A stretch of 10,074 nucleotides of DNA, from assembly GCA_902782705.1 (NCBI GenBank), contig CACZOL010000031.1, positions 1 to 10,074 of the forward strand, written 5' to 3'. How positions within the stretch are numbered: position 1 is the first letter of the stretch; each line of letters begins with the position of its first letter. A program made the position numbers and the translations under genes. Positions 1-7,028 of this stretch are shown piece by piece. The DNA comes from an uncultured Selenomonadaceae bacterium. GTDB lineage: Bacteria; Bacillota; Negativicutes; Selenomonadales; Selenomonadaceae. The notes below the pieces were generated by a model, which had not been told where the DNA came from, searched no databases, and saw only the letters and a program-made list of their open reading frames with translations.

Positions 1-15
1 AAAACGTGTCCGCGC

Positions 16-44
16 TTGTCCGGAAGCGGGAAACATGGTATATT
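16..44 (+). promoter_or_regulatory. Probable sigma-70 promoter for the small membrane gene and hypF
   Basis: A TTGTCC -35 box (16-21, 4 of 6 to consensus) is followed after 17 bases by TATATT (39-44, 5 of 6). A TG one base before the -10 (36-37) makes it an extended -10 element. The predicted start is near 51, giving a leader of about 40 bases to the GTG at 93. The motif is read by eye only. Position right upstream of the first gene and optimal spacing support it. Confidence 0.55.
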
Positions 45-76
45 AAGAATAATTTAGCATAGATGATTTTTGCTGC

Positions 77-82
77 GGGAGG
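77..82 (+). promoter_or_regulatory. Ribosome binding site deciding the GTG start at 93
   Basis: GGGAGG lies 10 bases before GTG 93 and inside the longer reading that begins at ATG 63. The region before ATG 63 (AATTTAGCATAG) has no Shine-Dalgarno match. This favours GTG 93 as the real start. It also gives a protein with a typical Lys-Lys plus hydrophobic N-terminus. Confidence 0.6.
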
Positions 83-92
83 CTGGACGTCT

Positions 93-425
93 GTGAAAAA
101 ACTGCAATATTTTATCACTGTCGTTTGGGGATTTCTGACGCCTGTTCTTGCGCTTGACGGCGCACAGCAGACTTTGGCGGTGATGACGGCGGGAAAAGAA
201 GGGCAGGGCCATTCTACGCCGGTGGAATATATCTTGTTGTTTTTATTGGTCGCCGGCGTCTGTGTATTAGGATTTCTGGTGTTCGACGCGCTTTTTTCAG
301 CGTTTGTGCTGCCGAAGGACGGAAAGCGTCTGCGCCATTTCATTTTGAATTTGTTGCTTTATATTATTCTCGTTCCCACGGGATGGTTTGCGGTAATCCT
401 GGTTGTTTCGGTGCTTGGATTGTGA
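93..425 (+). CDS. Uncharacterised small integral membrane protein upstream of hypF
   Basis: I do not recognise this 110-residue protein. It opens with MKK and a hydrophobic stretch (about 4-20) ending VLALDG, which could be a signal peptide cleaved near residue 20 or a first membrane helix. A polar linker (22-43) follows. Two strong hydrophobic segments come next, about 44-73 and 83-109, separated by a basic patch (PKDGKRLRH, 74-82) that would favour a cytoplasmic loop. No catalytic or metal-binding motif is visible. GTG 93 is preferred over ATG 63 because GGGAGG sits 10 bases upstream; from ATG 63 it would be 120 residues. Its TGA overlaps the hypF ATG by one base (TGATG), so the two are probably translationally coupled. 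It could be a membrane partner or merely a co-transcribed neighbour. The coding call is fairly secure, the function unknown. Confidence 0.75.
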   Translation: MKKLQYFITVVWGFLTPVLALDGAQQTLAVMTAGKEGQGHSTPVEYILLFLLVAGVCVLGFLVFDALFSAFVLPKDGKRLRHFILNLLLYIILVPTGWFAVILVVSVLGL

Positions 426-2725
426 TGACGATAGAATTTCGCGTCTTTGGCGTGGTGCAGGGCGTCGGCTTCCGTCCGTTCGTCCATCGGCTGGCTGAGA
501 AATTTGGTTTGTCGGGCTATGTCGCGAACAAGGGATCGTATGTGAAGATTGTAGCGGTGGGGACGGAAGAAGCTCTTGCGGCGTTTCAGCGTGAGCTTGT
601 TAAAAACGCACCGCAGCGGGCTTCGATTCTCCATTTGGAAACGCGGAAAACGGGAGAATTCACGGGCAATGGGTTTTCGATAGAGAAAAGCGAAGCGGAC
701 TCCGGCAGTCGTTTCGTTTCGCCGGATATTGCGATTTGCGAAGCGTGTCGCACGGAACTGTTCGACGAGAATAATCGTCGATATTTGCATCCGTTCATCA
801 ACTGCACGGATTGCGGCCCCCGTCTTACGATTCTCGATGAAATGCCTTATGACCGTGAACGTACCAGTATGAAAACGTTTCCCATGTGCGACGCCTGCGC
901 GGCGGAGTATTACGACGAAAAGTCCAGACGCTATGACGCACAGCCGATTGCCTGTCATGATTGCGGTCCGCAAGTCTATCTTTTGGGTAGCGCGGCGCAG
1001 GGCGCGGAAGCAATTCGGGCGGTTCGGCGTGCGATTTGTGATGGAAAAATCGTGGCGGTCAAAGGTATCGGCGGTTTTCATCTTTGCTGCGACGCGGCGA
1101 ATGAGGCGGCGGTGCGTTTGCTCCGTGAAAAGAAGAAACGTCCGACGAAGCCATTTGCCGTCATGGTGCGGGATTTGGATGTGGCAGCGCGGGAAGCGGA
1201 AATATCGTCTGTGATGCGTTCGACGTTGGACGGACCGGAAAAACCCATTGTGATATTGAGACGCAAGGACGGCGGGAAAATCGCAGAAAACGCCGCGCCT
1301 GGCAGCCGTCGTGTCGGGTTGATGCTCCCGTATACGCCGCTTCATCTTTTATTGTTCGATTATCCCGACGGGTTGTCTGTGTCGGACGTTTTGATTATGA
1401 CAAGCGGGAATCCTCCAGGCGCGCCGATTTGTCGGACGGATGATGAGGCGCGTGAGACGTTGTTGCCTTTGGCGGATTTGATTTTGTCTCACGACCGTCG
1501 GATTCGCGTGCGTGCGGACGATTCCGTCATGGAAGTTTACGACGATAAGCCGTATATGATTCGCCGCAGCCGCGGTTATGCGCCGCTCCCCGTTTTCCTT
1601 CCATGGGCGGAGAAATTGGGCGACGGTGTGTTGGCGGTGGGGAGCGAATTAAAAAATACATTTTGCCTCGGACAGAGAGGTATGTTTTATCCGTCGGCGC
1701 ATATCGGCGATATGGGCGATCAACGCTCCTTCGAGTGCCTGCGGGAAACGGCAGCGCGAATGGCATCCCTTCTTTCAATTACGCCGAGCGTCGCGGCTTA
1801 TGATCCGCATCCGGCTTATCATACGGTACAATTCGCTGAATCTTTGGGTTTTCCTATGATTGCCGTGCAGCATCATCATGCGCATATCGTTTCCTGCTTA
1901 GCAGAAAACGGTTGGACAGAGTCGGTAATCGGCGTCGCTTTCGACGGAACCGGGTATGGGACGGACGGAAGCGTCTGGGGCGGCGAGATTTTGCTGGCAG
2001 ATTGTAAAGACTTTTCGCGAATCGGCTCAATCGAGCCGTTTATACAAGCCGGCGGCGAGCGTGCGGCGCAAGAGGGGTGGCGGATTGCCGTCGGGCTTTT
2101 GTTTGACGGCGAAAGGGATGCGTCGGGAATTGCGTTTCAGCTGGGTCTTGGAGATAAAGAAGAAATAGGCGCGCAGATTTTTCTCGTGGAAAATAAAATC
2201 AATGCAGCGACTTCCACCAGCGCGGGGCGGATTTTTGACGCAGTCAGCGCGGCGCTCGGATTTTGCCGTGTCTCAACCTTTGAAGGGGAGGCGGCGATGG
2301 CGCTTCAATATGCGGCGGAATCCTGTGATTCACAAGGAGAGATTTGCCCTCTTTCGTCTTTTTGCATGGAAACATCAGGCCGATTGATCATGCCGACCAC
2401 GGAATTGTTTCTTGAGATTGTTCGACGCAGGCTTTCGGGAGAAGACGTTGTTCATTTGGCGGCTACGTTTCATGCGACATTAGCAGAAATGATTGCGGCA
2501 GGATGCCGCGCAGCGCGCGATAAAACCGGCGTATCTGTTGTCGCGCTCTCGGGCGGCGTATTTCAGAATACGTTATTGCTTGGGCTTGTAGAGCACAATT
2601 TGCGCCGCGACGGTTTTCATGTGCTTCGCCATCGACTGATTCCGGCCAATGACGGCGGAATTTCCCTTGGACAGGCGGTTTGCGCGGCGGCACGCATTTT
2701 AGAGGAAAAATCAATGGAGGCGTAA
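425..2725 (+). CDS. hypF: Carbamoyltransferase HypF, [NiFe]-hydrogenase maturation
   Basis: HypF uses carbamoyl phosphate and ATP to form carbamoyl-adenylate and moves the carbamoyl group to the C-terminal cysteine of HypE, where it becomes the cyanide ligand of [NiFe]-hydrogenases. It acts in the cytoplasm. All domains are present in its 766 residues. The N-terminal acylphosphatase domain (about 1-90) has VVQGVGFR with Arg17 and Asn35 in catalytic spacing. Two C-x2-C-x18-C-x2-C zinc fingers follow (C105/C108/C127/C130 and C155/C158/C177/C180). The YrdC-like domain (about 195-380) has KKRPTKPFAVM at 237-247 and SGNPPGAP. The Kae1-like domain has HHHAH at 483-487, FDGTGYGTDG, SGGVFQN at 709-715 and NDGG. 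Length fits the family (about 750). ATG 425 is chosen over an upstream in-frame GTG at 383 because homologues begin just before the acylphosphatase motif. No hypA-E or hydrogenase gene is visible here, so it is an orphan in an LPS setting. It looks intact. Confidence 0.97.
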   Translation: MTIEFRVFGVVQGVGFRPFVHRLAEKFGLSGYVANKGSYVKIVAVGTEEALAAFQRELVKNAPQRASILHLETRKTGEFTGNGFSIEKSEADSGSRFVSPDIAICEACRTELFDENNRRYLHPFINCTDCGPRLTILDEMPYDRERTSMKTFPMCDACAAEYYDEKSRRYDAQPIACHDCGPQVYLLGSAAQGAEAIRAVRRAICDGKIVAVKGIGGFHLCCDAANEAAVRLLREKKKRPTKPFAVMVRDLDVAAREAEISSVMRSTLDGPEKPIVILRRKDGGKIAENAAPGSRRVGLMLPYTPLHLLLFDYPDGLSVSDVLIMTSGNPPGAPICRTDDEARETLLPLADLILSHDRRIRVRADDSVMEVYDDKPYMIRRSRGYAPLPVFLPWAEKLGDGVLAVGSELKNTFCLGQRGMFYPSAHIGDMGDQRSFECLRETAARMASLLSITPSVAAYDPHPAYHTVQFAESLGFPMIAVQHHHAHIVSCLAENGWTESVIGVAFDGTGYGTDGSVWGGEILLADCKDFSRIGSIEPFIQAGGERAAQEGWRIAVGLLFDGERDASGIAFQLGLGDKEEIGAQIFLVENKINAATSTSAGRIFDAVSAALGFCRVSTFEGEAAMALQYAAESCDSQGEICPLSSFCMETSGRLIMPTTELFLEIVRRRLSGEDVVHLAATFHATLAEMIAAGCRAARDKTGVSVVALSGGVFQNTLLLGLVEHNLRRDGFHVLRHRLIPANDGGISLGQAVCAAARILEEKSMEA

Positions 2726-2726
2726 G

Positions 2727-3746
2727 ATGGACGCTGATAGTATTAAAAAAATCCTCGTCATTGATTTGGCGTTTATCGGGGATGTGATTCTCGCAACGCC
2801 GACGATGCGCGCCTTGAAAGCGCATTTTCCAAAGGCGCGGCTTACGATGCTGACTGTGCCGTTGACGGCGGAAGTGGCTGAAATGAATCCATATGTGGAC
2901 GAGGTACTTGTTTATGACAAACGAGGAAAAGACGAGGGCTTCCTTGGCATGTGGCGGATGGCGAGAAGGCTTGCACCGATGGGGTTTGATCTTTGCGTTT
3001 CGATGAATTTTGCATTGCGCGGTGCAGTTGTCGCTTGGCTTGCAGGGATACCGCATCGTCTTGGTTACGACGCGCAGCATGCGAGCTTCTTTTTGACGAT
3101 GGTTGCGTCGAAAGAACGTGAAGGCATTAAGCATGAGACGTTGAATCATTTAGAAGTCTTGCGCCCTCTTGGGATTGACGATAAAAAGGCGGACGCATCT
3201 CTGACTCTCGATGTGCCGGAACGGGCGGTAGAAACTCTTGAGAAAAAATGCGCGATACATCATATTCCTGACAACGATTATTTGGCACTTTGCCCGATTG
3301 GCAGCTATGTACGGAAAAATCTGCCGTTGGCGACGGCTGCGCATGTCGTCCGCCATTTCAGCCAACGACGGGCAATATTTCTTATCGGCAGTAAATCCGA
3401 GGCAGGGCAACTGGAAGAGATTGCGAGCCTTGCGGGATTGCCGAAAAACAATGTGCTTGCGGGAGCACTGACGCTGCCGGAACTGGCCGCTTTTTTGAAG
3501 AAAGCGGCTTGCCTGGTTACTGTGGATACCGGACCGCTTCATATCGCGCAAGCGGTCGGCTGCCGTACCGTGGCAGTTTTCGGCCCTACCGATCCTGTGG
3601 TTTGGGGACCGCGCGGCAAAGAAGACGTCGTTTTGTATCATCAGACGGAATGCTCTCCATGTTGGGGCAAGGGAAAATGCGAAAAACGCATGATTTGTAT
3701 CGAGGGTACGACGGCACGGGATATCATAAAGACGGTCGGACGTTGA
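2727..3746 (+). CDS. GT9-family glycosyltransferase, probable LPS heptosyltransferase (WaaF/WaaC-like)
   Basis: This 339-residue GT-B enzyme of family GT9 probably transfers heptose from an ADP-heptose donor to the growing LPS inner core on the cytoplasmic face of the inner membrane. The N-terminal half has ILVIDLAFIGDVILATP, where Asp19 corresponds to the catalytic base of WaaC. The donor half has VTVDTGPLHIAQ (264-275) and FGPTDP (285-290). It ends in a cysteine-rich segment (C309, C312, C318, C324) of the type often seen in GT9 proteins. The usual Trp-x-x-Lys-Arg-Trp-type motif is altered to GSYVRKNLP (192-200), so the acceptor or donor may differ from classic WaaF. It starts one base after the hypF stop, with TGGAGG six bases upstream inside hypF, so it is co-transcribed with hypF. 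Whether it acts as heptosyltransferase I, II or III cannot be decided from sequence alone. Confidence 0.9.
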   Translation: MDADSIKKILVIDLAFIGDVILATPTMRALKAHFPKARLTMLTVPLTAEVAEMNPYVDEVLVYDKRGKDEGFLGMWRMARRLAPMGFDLCVSMNFALRGAVVAWLAGIPHRLGYDAQHASFFLTMVASKEREGIKHETLNHLEVLRPLGIDDKKADASLTLDVPERAVETLEKKCAIHHIPDNDYLALCPIGSYVRKNLPLATAAHVVRHFSQRRAIFLIGSKSEAGQLEEIASLAGLPKNNVLAGALTLPELAAFLKKAACLVTVDTGPLHIAQAVGCRTVAVFGPTDPVVWGPRGKEDVVLYHQTECSPCWGKGKCEKRMICIEGTTARDIIKTVGR

Positions 3747-3749
3747 GAA

Positions 3750-3773
3750 AGATTTTGTCGATAGACAAAATTT
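3750..3773. repeat. Inverted repeat overlapping the internal promoter
   Basis: ATTTTGTC (3752-3759) and GACAAAAT (3764-3771) are exact reverse complements around a 4-base GATA loop. The arms extend by a G-T and an A-T pair to 3750-3773. The right arm and loop contain the TAGACA -35 box. The stem is AT-rich and is not followed by a U-run (the next bases are GAACAATGG), so it is a poor intrinsic terminator. A repressor or activator operator is the more natural reading, but no regulator gene is in view. Confidence 0.5.
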
Positions 3774-3791
3774 GAACAATGGCGTTATAAT
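3762..3791 (+). promoter_or_regulatory. Internal sigma-70-type promoter for the heptose gene cluster
   Basis: TAGACA (3762-3767, 5 of 6 to consensus) and a perfect TATAAT (3786-3791) are separated by 18 bases. They lie in the only sizeable intergenic spacer of the window, just after the first GT9 gene. A start near 3798 would give a leader of about 25 bases to ATG 3824. It probably drives all following genes to the window end, since no later gap exceeds about 20 bases. The match is by eye but strong. Confidence 0.7.
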
Positions 3792-3810
3792 AAAAAAGAT
3801 TGCATAGTGA

Positions 3811-3817
3811 AAGGGGG
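3811..3817 (+). promoter_or_regulatory. Ribosome binding site deciding the ATG start at 3824
   Basis: AAGGGGG lies six bases before ATG 3824. An in-frame TTG at 3800 would place this site inside the coding region and would sit almost at the predicted transcription start. ATG 3824 is therefore preferred. Confidence 0.65.
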
Positions 3818-3823
3818 CGCGGC

Positions 3824-4957
3824 ATGGCGGCAAACTACAAAAATATTCTCGTAATCAACTTGATGCATATCGGCGATCTTATGCTCGTTACGCCGGTGCT
3901 CCGGACGCTTCGGACGAATTATCCGTCGGCGCGCTTGACGCTTCTCGCGGATAAAAAACTCCGTGATCTCGTGGAGTATAACCCGCATATTGACGAATGC
4001 ATGTTGATTGACAAGAAAGGCGCGGACGATCATTTCGGTTCGTTTTTTCGTTTTATTCTCGGCGTGCGCCGTAAAAAATTCGATCTCGTAATCAACCTGC
4101 ACCGCAACGAGCGCGCGTCCGCCATTGCGGCTTTTTCGGGCGCGAAGCGCATCGTCGGCTACGCGAAGCCCGGTTTTTCTCTTTTTTTCGACGAAGTCCT
4201 GCCGAATAAGAAAGCAATCATGCACCAAATCCATTCGCATTTTGAAGTCTTGACAAAAGCTTGCGGCGTGACGCGTATCGACGACGGAGGACTCGAAATG
4301 GAGATTCCGCCGGGAATGGACGAGGAAGCGGGGCATCTTTGGCGTGAAAATTTCCGTGAAGGGCAAAAAGTCGTCGCGTTCAATATCGGCGCGAGTTGGA
4401 CAACAAAGCGCTGGCTCGATGAATATTTTGCCGAATGTGCCGACCGGCTGATTGAACGTGGCTATGGCGTCGCTTTTTTCGGCGGTCCGATGGATGAGGA
4501 AATGGTGCGGGATTGTCTTGCAAAGATGCACTATAAAAGTGATGAGGCCGTACGTGTGTTTACAGGAAAACTGTCGCTTGGCGTGTTGGCAGGCATGCTC
4601 CGTCGTTCTGCTCTTTTCCTGACGACGGATTCAGGACCGATGCATGTCGGCGTCGCAATGAATATGCCGATTGTCACAATGTTCGGCTCGTCGCCGGTAC
4701 CCGGATTTTATCCGTATGACGCGAAGGATGTGCTCGTCAAGACGCCAGAGCCTTGCCACCCGTGCGGTATCCATATTTGCCCGAAAAAAGGCGACGATTA
4801 TATGGCCTGCATGAAAAAGATTCCTGTGGATGTGGTCATGCGTTATGTGGACGAATTGCTGGAAGAATATGGAGATTGCGTAAGCGCATGGCCTCCGCAC
4901 GAAGGGCAGTATGAGTGCCGTGTGATTGATCTCGGAAAAGAGGAACTCAGGGCATGA
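3824..4957 (+). CDS. GT9-family glycosyltransferase, probable LPS heptosyltransferase (second copy)
   Basis: This second GT9 enzyme has 377 residues. It has ILVINLMHIGDLMLVTPVL at the N-terminus with Asp18 as the probable catalytic base, and an intact GASWTTKRW motif (189-197), the donor-site signature the first copy lacks. TTDSGPMHVG (267-276) and FGSSPVPGFYP (287-297) follow, then a cysteine cluster (C311, C314, C319, C329). An extra C-terminal tail of about 40 residues contains two more cysteines (352, 365). The intact motifs make it the better candidate for a true ADP-heptose-dependent enzyme, acting on lipid A-Kdo or heptosyl-Kdo at the inner face of the inner membrane. It is the first gene after the internal promoter. 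Its TGA overlaps the next ATG (ATGA at 4954-4957). The step it catalyses (Hep I, II or III) cannot be assigned. Confidence 0.9.
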   Translation: MAANYKNILVINLMHIGDLMLVTPVLRTLRTNYPSARLTLLADKKLRDLVEYNPHIDECMLIDKKGADDHFGSFFRFILGVRRKKFDLVINLHRNERASAIAAFSGAKRIVGYAKPGFSLFFDEVLPNKKAIMHQIHSHFEVLTKACGVTRIDDGGLEMEIPPGMDEEAGHLWRENFREGQKVVAFNIGASWTTKRWLDEYFAECADRLIERGYGVAFFGGPMDEEMVRDCLAKMHYKSDEAVRVFTGKLSLGVLAGMLRRSALFLTTDSGPMHVGVAMNMPIVTMFGSSPVPGFYPYDAKDVLVKTPEPCHPCGIHICPKKGDDYMACMKKIPVDVVMRYVDELLEEYGDCVSAWPPHEGQYECRVIDLGKEELRA

Positions 4958-6027
4958 AAGTCATTCAGGTTGCCCATGCGCTGCACCCGACGGATGCGGC
5001 TAGCCGTCAGCTTTTGCGGATGGATGGAATCTTGCGGGAGATTGGCTATGAGACGGCGATGTATGCGCATCGGCTTGATGAAAGTCTTGCGGAACGTGTG
5101 GGACTGATGGGAGATTTTCACGCCGAACCGCAGGATATCGTGATCTATCATATGACGACGGGAACGTCGTTCAATCGTTGGGTATGGAATTATCCGCGAA
5201 AGATCGTGCTTTTTTATCATAATATTACGCCTGCACGCTATTTTTTCGGAAACGCATGGGGGTCTTGGCTCAAATGTCTGCGCGGACGTCATGATTTAAA
5301 GACGATCGCGCGCAATACACTTTTCGCGTGGGGCGCCAGCGAGTATTCGCGACAGGAATTGGAAGAGGTCGGAATTGTGCGGACAGGCGTATTGCCGATT
5401 GTGGTTGAGCCGGAAACGTACATGAATCGCGGGCTAGACGAATCTATTCGGCGTTATAAAGACGGGCGACTCAATTTATTGGTTGTCGGCCGCGGCGTTC
5501 CGCATAAAAAACAGGACGAGGCCATTGAAGCAGTCGCGTGGTATCGGGATCATATCTCGACGGATATTCGCCTCGTATTGATTGGGAATATCAAGCCAAG
5601 CTACGAGAAGAAACTGCATGCCCTGGTAAAGAAACTGGGCATGGAAGATAATGTGTTGTTTGCGGGGCAGATAACGGACGAAGCGCTATGCGCCTGGTAC
5701 CGAATTGCGGACGGACTTCTTTGCTTGTCCGAACACGAAGGATTTTGCGTGCCGCTTATCGAAGCGATGATTTTCGGATTGCCGATTTTCGCGAAGGCGG
5801 CTGCTGCCGTGCCGGAAACATTGGGCGGGGCAGGCGTGTTGATCTCGGACGTATCGCCGCAGGGCGTTGCCGAGACGGTACAGAGAACATTGGAAGACGA
5901 ACTTGCATTGGCACGCCTCAAGAAAGGGCGTGCAGAGCGGCTTGCGGCATTTTCGCCTGAAAATGTGAGAAAACGTCTGGAAAGGGATATGGAGGAAATT
6001 TGTTCCTTATGGGAGGCGCAGGCATGA
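4954..6027 (+). CDS. GT4-family glycosyltransferase
   Basis: This 357-residue GT-B retaining glycosyltransferase probably adds a core or outer-core sugar from a nucleotide-sugar donor in the cytoplasm. The N-terminal acceptor half starts MKVIQVAHALHPTDAASRQL. The C-terminal Glycos_transf_1 domain starts around 170 (LNLLVVGRGVPHKKQDEAI). It includes VLIG (208-211), DNVLFAGQITDEAL (232-245) and the E-x7-E donor motif in HEGFCVPLIEA (E262 and E270), followed by FGLPIFA. No signal peptide or membrane helix is apparent. The start overlaps the previous stop as ATGA, with AGAGGA nine bases upstream, and the stop overlaps the rfaE1 start in the same way, so coupling is likely on both sides. Donor and acceptor cannot be read from sequence; LPS core mannosyl- or glucosyltransferase is the inference from neighbours. 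Confidence 0.88.
   Translation: MKVIQVAHALHPTDAASRQLLRMDGILREIGYETAMYAHRLDESLAERVGLMGDFHAEPQDIVIYHMTTGTSFNRWVWNYPRKIVLFYHNITPARYFFGNAWGSWLKCLRGRHDLKTIARNTLFAWGASEYSRQELEEVGIVRTGVLPIVVEPETYMNRGLDESIRRYKDGRLNLLVVGRGVPHKKQDEAIEAVAWYRDHISTDIRLVLIGNIKPSYEKKLHALVKKLGMEDNVLFAGQITDEALCAWYRIADGLLCLSEHEGFCVPLIEAMIFGLPIFAKAAAAVPETLGGAGVLISDVSPQGVAETVQRTLEDELALARLKKGRAERLAAFSPENVRKRLERDMEEICSLWEAQA
6011..6016 (+). promoter_or_regulatory. Ribosome binding site deciding the ATG start at 6024
   Basis: GGGAGG lies seven bases before ATG 6024, inside the end of the GT4 gene. The longer in-frame reading from TTG 6000 has no better site and would add only eight residues absent from kinase homologues. Confidence 0.65.
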
Positions 6028-7028
6028 AGGATTTGCGGAACGGATTGGTTGAGTTTGTCACACACGGAACGGAAAAATGCCATGTGCTTGTCGTCGGCGA
6101 TGTAATGCTCGATCAGTACTATTACGGAGAAGTTACGCGCATTTCTCCGGAAGCGCCTGTGCCGATCACGCGTGTGGTCAAGACGAAAGAAACGCTGGGA
6201 GGGGCGGCGAACGTTGCACACAATCTGGCGCTTTTGGGTTGTCAAACGGACGTTGCGGCTTGTATCGGAGCCGATCATCACGGCGGGCGCTTACGAGCGC
6301 TTTTTGATAAACGGGGCATTGCCATTCATGGATTGGTTGTAACGGGTGCGCCGACGACAACGAAATTGCGCGTAATCGGCGGGCATCAGCAAATGATGCG
6401 TCTTGATTTTGAGGAAACGGAACCGGTTGTCGGAGAGGATGAGGAGAGAGTCTTCATGGTCGCGCAGGCGTCGATTGCTGAAGGCGCCGGCGCGTTGGTC
6501 CTTTCTGACTATGGCAAGGGGATTGTTACGCCGCAGCTTTGTGCGCAATTGATTGAGGCTGCGCATCGGCGGGGGATTCCGGTCGTCGTCGATCCCAAAG
6601 GCGGCGATTGGGAGAAATATCGGGGCGCGGATTATATCACGCCGAATTTGAAAGAACTCAACACGGTTCAGGTAGCGCCGGTAAAAAACGTAGACGAAGA
6701 CGTGGAGCGGGCGGCACGGTATGCGATGAATCGGTTCGGGATTCATGCGATGGTCGCGACGCGTTCGGAGTGTGGGCTTTCCTTGGTGACGGAAACGACG
6801 GCGGTGCATATTCCGACAAAAGCGCAAGAGGTTTTTGACGTTTCCGGCGCAGGGGATACAGTTATCGCGGCGTTTGCATTGGCTCTGGCAGGCGGCATAG
6901 CGCCGGAAAGAGGCGCGTATCTTGCGAATCTTGCGGCCAGTGTCGTTGTGGCCAAAGTGGGAACGTACGCGGTGAGTAAGGAAGAACTTTTAGCGGCGTT
7001 GGAAAGGGAGGGGAAAGATGAGTCTTGA
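6024..7028 (+). CDS. rfaE1: D-glycero-beta-D-manno-heptose-7-phosphate kinase (HldA-type, stand-alone)
   Basis: This kinase phosphorylates D-glycero-D-manno-heptose 7-phosphate at C1 to the 1,7-bisphosphate, the second step of ADP-heptose synthesis. It is a PfkB/ribokinase-family protein of 334 residues. VLVVGDVMLDQYYYG (21-35) and ISPEAPVP (40-47) form the substrate end. GGAANVAHNLALLG (59-72) is the first PfkB signature, and DVSGAGDTVIAAF (272-284) is the second, with Asp278 as catalytic base. KVGT near 311 is the usual C-terminal mark of the kinase domain. The protein ends shortly after, so the adenylyltransferase domain that makes enteric HldE about 477 residues is absent; a separate HldC/RfaE2 is needed. 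The start forms ATGA with the upstream stop. The 3' end overlaps the next gene by 11 bases. All key residues are present. Confidence 0.95.
   Translation: MKDLRNGLVEFVTHGTEKCHVLVVGDVMLDQYYYGEVTRISPEAPVPITRVVKTKETLGGAANVAHNLALLGCQTDVAACIGADHHGGRLRALFDKRGIAIHGLVVTGAPTTTKLRVIGGHQQMMRLDFEETEPVVGEDEERVFMVAQASIAEGAGALVLSDYGKGIVTPQLCAQLIEAAHRRGIPVVVDPKGGDWEKYRGADYITPNLKELNTVQVAPVKNVDEDVERAARYAMNRFGIHAMVATRSECGLSLVTETTAVHIPTKAQEVFDVSGAGDTVIAAFALALAGGIAPERGAYLANLAASVVVAKVGTYAVSKEELLAALEREGKDES

Noticed and set aside
10..30. Imperfect hairpin (CCGCGCTT / AAGCGGG) near the window start as a terminator of an upstream gene
   Set aside because: The stem needs a bulge, is followed by AAACATGG rather than a U-run, and overlaps the better-supported promoter. 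The upstream gene is outside the window.
383..424. N-terminal extension of HypF from an upstream GTG
   Set aside because: The 14 extra residues overlap the preceding gene, are not part of the acylphosphatase domain, and ATG 425 gives the expected family start with stop-start coupling.
359..1345. Long minus-strand open frame of 328 codons opposite hypF
   Set aside because: It is the antisense of a strongly conserved hypF region, its product is Arg/His-rich with no recognisable motif, and no RBS or promoter context supports it.
3509..3775. Small plus-strand open frame overlapping the end of the first GT9 gene
   Set aside because: It is out of frame with the conserved DTGPLH and FGPTDP coding sequence, has no RBS support and no recognisable product.
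3750..3780. Inverted repeat as an intrinsic terminator after the first GT9 gene
   Set aside because: The stem is AT-rich and the downstream bases TTTGAACAAT are not a U-tract, so it does not meet the usual terminator pattern. An operator role fits the overlap with the -35 box better.
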